Assembly: GCA_016218085.1 (NCBI GenBank)
Contig: JACREY010000015.1
Coordinates: 1 to 64,000, forward strand
DNA: 64,000 bases
Direction of reading: 5' to 3'
DNA from: Ignavibacteriota bacterium
GTDB lineage: Bacteria; Bacteroidota; Ignavibacteria; Tepidaquicellales; Tepidaquicellaceae
Made by a program: the position numbers and the translations under genes
In this document: piece after piece, positions 61,023 to 64,000 of the stretch
Position numbering within the stretch: the first letter of the stretch is position 1
Layout: the number at the start of each line of letters is the position of its first letter
The notes under the pieces: generated by a model
Databases searched by the model: none
What the model was told of the DNA's origin: nothing
The model's input: the letters and a program-made list of their open reading frames with translations, nothing else

Positions 61023-62193
61023 TTTTTGTGACTTTTTCATAAACTTTAACTGCATCATTTGTAATGGAATCCCACGAAAGGAATCCGTTTTCGCATTTTT
61101 GATTAATATTATCTGACATAGCGGTTAATATTTTCTTATCAGACAGTAATCGGATTATTGCATCGCTTAATTTTCCCGTATCCGCCGGAGGAACAAGCAA
61201 ACCTGTCTTACCGTCAATAATTACTTCAGGAAAACCCCCAACAGCTGATGCAATTACAGGCTTTCCAAAAGCGAAAGACGTCATCACTACTCCACTCTGA
61301 GTGGCATCTGTATAAGGACATACAACTATTTTTGTATTGGCAATAAATCCAGCCATCTCTTCGTTTGTTATATACCTGTTATAAATAATAAAATTACCGT
61401 TCAATTTTTCTTTTGGAATATCCTTGTCAATTTCACCGCTTCCGGCTACTAGAACACGGACCTCAGGATATTTTCTCCTTACCTCATCAATCGATTCAAC
61501 AAGGTATTTCAGCCCTTTATAAGGAGAGATTCTTCCGAAAAACAGTATATCGCTTACTTCCTTTATTGCATTTTCATCATAAAAGTTTCTGAAAATGCTC
61601 AAGCATTTAAAAGGAATAAGATTTATTTTATTTTCCTTGTCAGGAAAGGTTTCTAACACTTCATCGTAGTCTGTCCTGTTCTGCAGAATAACCTGATACC
61701 TTGATTTCAATATCCACTTTACATATGTCTCCGCAGCATTCAGCACCTCCCTGTCCTTTTCCCCGGTGTGCAGTTTAACATCATGTATGGTAAAAACCCG
61801 GTTTTTTTTCCTGAGGAAGTAATTAATCAGAATCAACGTTGCATCCATTCCGTTGAAATGTACAATATCATATTCATTAAGAACTTTTGACAGCTTTCTG
61901 GCCAGCTTAATGTTTTTTAACGAACGAACTTTAAGATTATGATTAATAAAAAACCTGACATTAAAATTATTATTTATGAAACCTTTTATTGACTTACCGA
62001 GTATCCTGTCAATCTGCTCTTCTTCAAGAAATCCTGTTTTCAGTATCTCTTTTTCGAAATTCAATATACTTTCTATCCGTTTATTAAGCGCAAATACAAA
62101 GAATAAATCAACTTTATATATTGAAGACATCGTTTTTGCAAAATGCAGTATTGAATCCGCATGCCCGAAACTAACTATTGCTAACTTCTTCAA
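61015..62193 (-). CDS. GT4 glycosyltransferase
   Basis: 392 aa with KKLAIVSFGHADSILHFAK at the start (TTG), DILFFGRISPYKGLKYL and VVCPYTDATQSGVVMTSFAFGKPVIASAVGG of the donor domain. Overlaps the GT9 gene by 23 bp, so they are tightly coupled. Confidence 0.9.
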   Translation of the reverse strand: MKKLAIVSFGHADSILHFAKTMSSIYKVDLFFVFALNKRIESILNFEKEILKTGFLEEEQIDRILGKSIKGFINNNFNVRFFINHNLKVRSLKNIKLARKLSKVLNEYDIVHFNGMDATLILINYFLRKKNRVFTIHDVKLHTGEKDREVLNAAETYVKWILKSRYQVILQNRTDYDEVLETFPDKENKINLIPFKCLSIFRNFYDENAIKEVSDILFFGRISPYKGLKYLVESIDEVRRKYPEVRVLVAGSGEIDKDIPKEKLNGNFIIYNRYITNEEMAGFIANTKIVVCPYTDATQSGVVMTSFAFGKPVIASAVGGFPEVIIDGKTGLLVPPADTGKLSDAIIRLLSDKKILTAMSDNINQKCENGFLSWDSITNDAVKVYEKVTKNE

Positions 62194-63304
62194 TTCTTTT
62201 AATAACCTTTTTATAAATTAAATTCGGTGTGAGAGTCGTCATGCATTCTTTATTCCGCCTGCATAACGTATCGTAGCAGGCAATGCAGTCTAAAGCATCA
62301 TTGTAAACTATTTCCCCGTTGCCATATACATCAAGCTCCCACGGAGATGTGGGACCGACTAGAACAATCGTGTACTTTCCCAGCGCAACGCTCATGTGGA
62401 AACCAAGACTATCCGGGGTAATGAATATATCCGTCAGGCTGATGATTCCGGCAAATTCCGATATCGAACCGTAACATTCGGCATCATATACTTCCCCCAC
62501 CGTTTCTCCCAGAACGTAACTTATTATATTTTTTTCGCTTTCTCCCCCGAATAAAATTATTTTCATTTTTTTATCATAATTCTGCAATCCTGAAATGAGT
62601 TCAGGGTAATATTCCCTTATCCATTTCTTGCATTCCCATCTGCTTCCGCCTCCTGTATTAAGACCTATTACAAAATCATCCTTCCCAATCCGGTGCTTTT
62701 CTGCAAACGCTTTCGAATAATTAACGGTTTTATCATCGGGAAACAACTGAGGACTGAATATTTCTCCGCTCAAGCCGCTGATTTCATATATAATCTGCTG
62801 ATATGTTTTCCTGTTTCTCTTTTTTAGATTATCGTTCAGTCCCATTAAATATAAATCTTCAGATTCCTTTCCTGAAGGGTAAAGCAATCCTTTTTTATCT
62901 GTCTGAAATCCTGATTTCTGTTTGCAATCTGCAATTGAAAGAATTGTTGCTCCTGCGTTATCGGCATCAAGACAAATGCCAATATCGAATTCCTCATTCA
63001 GAATATAACCGAGGTAATTATTTTCAAAGTTAAGCACTCTGTCTATGTGTCCGTTATTTCTCAGCAAAGCAGCTGCATTTGCCTTTGTAATCCAGGTGAT
63101 ATGTGAATCGGGGAATTTTTTCTTCAGAGCAGGCAATATGATGGTAGTTCTCAGCACATCACCCAGTGCATCAAGCTTTATTATTAAAATCCTCTCCTTT
63201 ATTTTCCTGTAATCAAGGCATCCTTCACAGACTCTGCCATCCTGTTTATGATATTTGCAAGGTTTATTTCCGGAATAAAATTTACAGTCCCTGTTTATAA
63301 GCAT
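62171..63304 (-). CDS. GT9 heptosyltransferase-like protein with Cys-rich N-terminus
   Basis: 377 aa. After a Cys-rich N-terminus (C7, C16, C26, C29 in CKFYSGNKPC...CEGC), the GT9 core starts at ILIIKLDALGDVLRTTIILPALKKKFP, with GLNTGGGSRWECKKW and ITPDSLGFHMSVALGKYTI. GT9 members transfer heptose or related sugars to LPS. A further Cys cluster (CIACYDTLCRRNKEC) precedes the C-terminus; a metal or Fe-S role is conceivable. Confidence 0.88.
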   Translation of the reverse strand: MLINRDCKFYSGNKPCKYHKQDGRVCEGCLDYRKIKERILIIKLDALGDVLRTTIILPALKKKFPDSHITWITKANAAALLRNNGHIDRVLNFENNYLGYILNEEFDIGICLDADNAGATILSIADCKQKSGFQTDKKGLLYPSGKESEDLYLMGLNDNLKKRNRKTYQQIIYEISGLSGEIFSPQLFPDDKTVNYSKAFAEKHRIGKDDFVIGLNTGGGSRWECKKWIREYYPELISGLQNYDKKMKIILFGGESEKNIISYVLGETVGEVYDAECYGSISEFAGIISLTDIFITPDSLGFHMSVALGKYTIVLVGPTSPWELDVYGNGEIVYNDALDCIACYDTLCRRNKECMTTLTPNLIYKKVIKRIEEVSNS

Positions 63305-64000
63305 TATTTATAAAATTTATCCAATAAATTATCGTAAATGTTAATTAAGTTTTGCATTGTAATATCCTTATCATAATATTTTCTTGTGATTTCCCTGCAG
63401 TTTTCGAATTCCTGAATATTATCAAGCATGTATGCTGCTTTATGGTATAGATCTTCATTCGAGCCGAATGTTCTTCCTATCCTGTTTATTTCTTCCATCG
63501 GAGCAGGAAGATGGATTATGTTGTAGCTAAGTGCTGGTATCCCGCAAGCCAGTGCCTGGATTGTTGCCGTACCAAAACCTCCGAAAGTTCGGTATAAATA
63601 ATCATCGATTGCCAGCGAATAAATATCAGCAGACTGGTAATAATCAAGCAGTTTCTGTTCCTGAACCCTCTCAACCAGTATTGCCCCTGCCTGTTTTGCC
63701 TTTTCATAAGATGAATTGTGCTTATATCCCCCCACAAGCAGAAGTTCGACATTATAATTGTTCTCTTTTAAACGTTTAAAAGTGCTCAGCAGATTATCCA
63801 CACCGTTAAACGAATCAAATCTCCCGACGTAAAGAATAATTTTTTTATCAACAGGCAATCCGAGCTTTTTCCTTATTTCAGTCTTATTCCCGGGCCTGAA
63901 ATAATTAAAGTCGACTCCATCCATATAATAAGATACACTTTTCAGTTTTAAATCATCTTTCAGAAAATCGTATTCGAATTTCGAACCGGATAAATAATGT
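63304..64000 (-). CDS. GT4 glycosyltransferase, 5' end beyond the window
   Basis: The visible C-terminal part runs in frame from the stop (63304-63306) to the window edge; the codons beyond the internal ATG at 63924 encode SKFEYDFLKDDLKLKS, normal for a GT4. Donor domain: IILYVGRFDSFNGVDNLLST and YRTFGGFGTATIQALACG. The operon therefore continues to the right. Stop overlaps the GT9 ATG (TAATG). Confidence 0.9.
   Translation of the reverse strand, partial: HYLSGSKFEYDFLKDDLKLKSVSYYMDGVDFNYFRPGNKTEIRKKLGLPVDKKIILYVGRFDSFNGVDNLLSTFKRLKENNYNVELLLVGGYKHNSSYEKAKQAGAILVERVQEQKLLDYYQSADIYSLAIDDYLYRTFGGFGTATIQALACGIPALSYNIIHLPAPMEEINRIGRTFGSNEDLYHKAAYMLDNIQEFENCREITRKYYDKDITMQNLINIYDNLLDKFYK

Noticed and set aside
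63516-63779. Open frames on both strands over the last GT4
   Set aside because: Shadows in other frames of the partial GT4 gene, with no own start signals.
1-64000. rRNA, tRNA, CRISPR array, integrase or insertion sequence
   Set aside because: None could be seen; no transposase-like frame or regular spacer-repeat pattern is present.

Overview
Organism and base use. This AT-rich window looks like chromosome from the Ignavibacteria/Bacteroidota-Chlorobiota side of the tree. The clues are a PorV/PorQ-type outer-membrane protein, a Wzi-like barrel, an MlaD protein, a DUF1844 protein, fused ribBA, DUF354 proteins and short heptamer-type intergenic repeats. This placement is inference from gene families; no 16S rRNA gene is present. 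No rRNA, tRNA or CRISPR array was seen. TTG start codons are frequent (about ten genes) and often sit inside stop/start overlaps. Two genes have no ATG/GTG/TTG near their expected N-terminus and may use CTG just after the previous stop codon.

Layout. 1-2.2 kb is accessory DNA: a cluster of palindromes, a small helical protein, the leftover C-terminal tail of a type IIG-like restriction-modification enzyme, a PD-(D/E)XK nuclease-like protein, and a repeat-bearing intergenic stretch. 2.2-6.1 kb (+ strand) holds a MarC protein, a UbiA-family prenyltransferase, an EamA transporter, acylphosphatase and a PorV/PorQ protein. 6.1-13.7 kb (- strand) is housekeeping: mlaD-like, greA, ribBA, yajC, tgt (with two of three zinc cysteines missing), a GT2, rpmB, a 68-residue unknown, plsX, rpmF, yceD-like and gcvH. 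14.0-19.8 kb (+ strand) is a lipopolysaccharide-type operon (two GT2s, an MsbA-like exporter, an O-antigen ligase/polymerase) followed by a DUF1844 protein and NAD kinase. 19.8-23.3 kb (- strand) is a BMP-type nucleoside ABC importer without a nearby binding protein.

23.3-64 kb is one minus-strand surface-polysaccharide locus of about 32 genes that runs off the right edge. Most genes overlap or abut; the largest gap is 108 bp. It holds a Wzi-like barrel, an initiating sugar transferase, six GT4/GT9/GT-B-type glycosyltransferases and two DUF354 GT-B-like proteins, many methyltransferases, two asparagine-synthetase-type enzymes, an ATP-grasp enzyme, a FemAB-like transferase, two deacetylase-fold proteins, an AlgD-like sugar-nucleotide dehydrogenase, a DegT aminotransferase, and acylation machinery.

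The most interesting part is 38.3-44.2 kb, with a probable extension at 49.4-52.0 kb. A carrier protein, a short DltB-like MBOAT, a 43-residue one-TM microprotein ending in FIYGDF, and a DltD/SGNH-like protein lie in order, matching the parts of the Gram-positive Dlt (teichoic acid D-alanylation) machine, including its microprotein DltX. Next to it is a second MBOAT/SGNH pair in which the same terminal motif (FIYQQF) is fused to the MBOAT. About 9 kb upstream in the operon is a DltA-like adenylation enzyme that keeps the amino-acid-binding Asp, with its own carrier protein and an SDR whose N-terminus is encoded across a G9 tract. I infer a Dlt-like system decorating a Gram-negative polysaccharide with an amino-acid or other acyl group loaded on a carrier protein.
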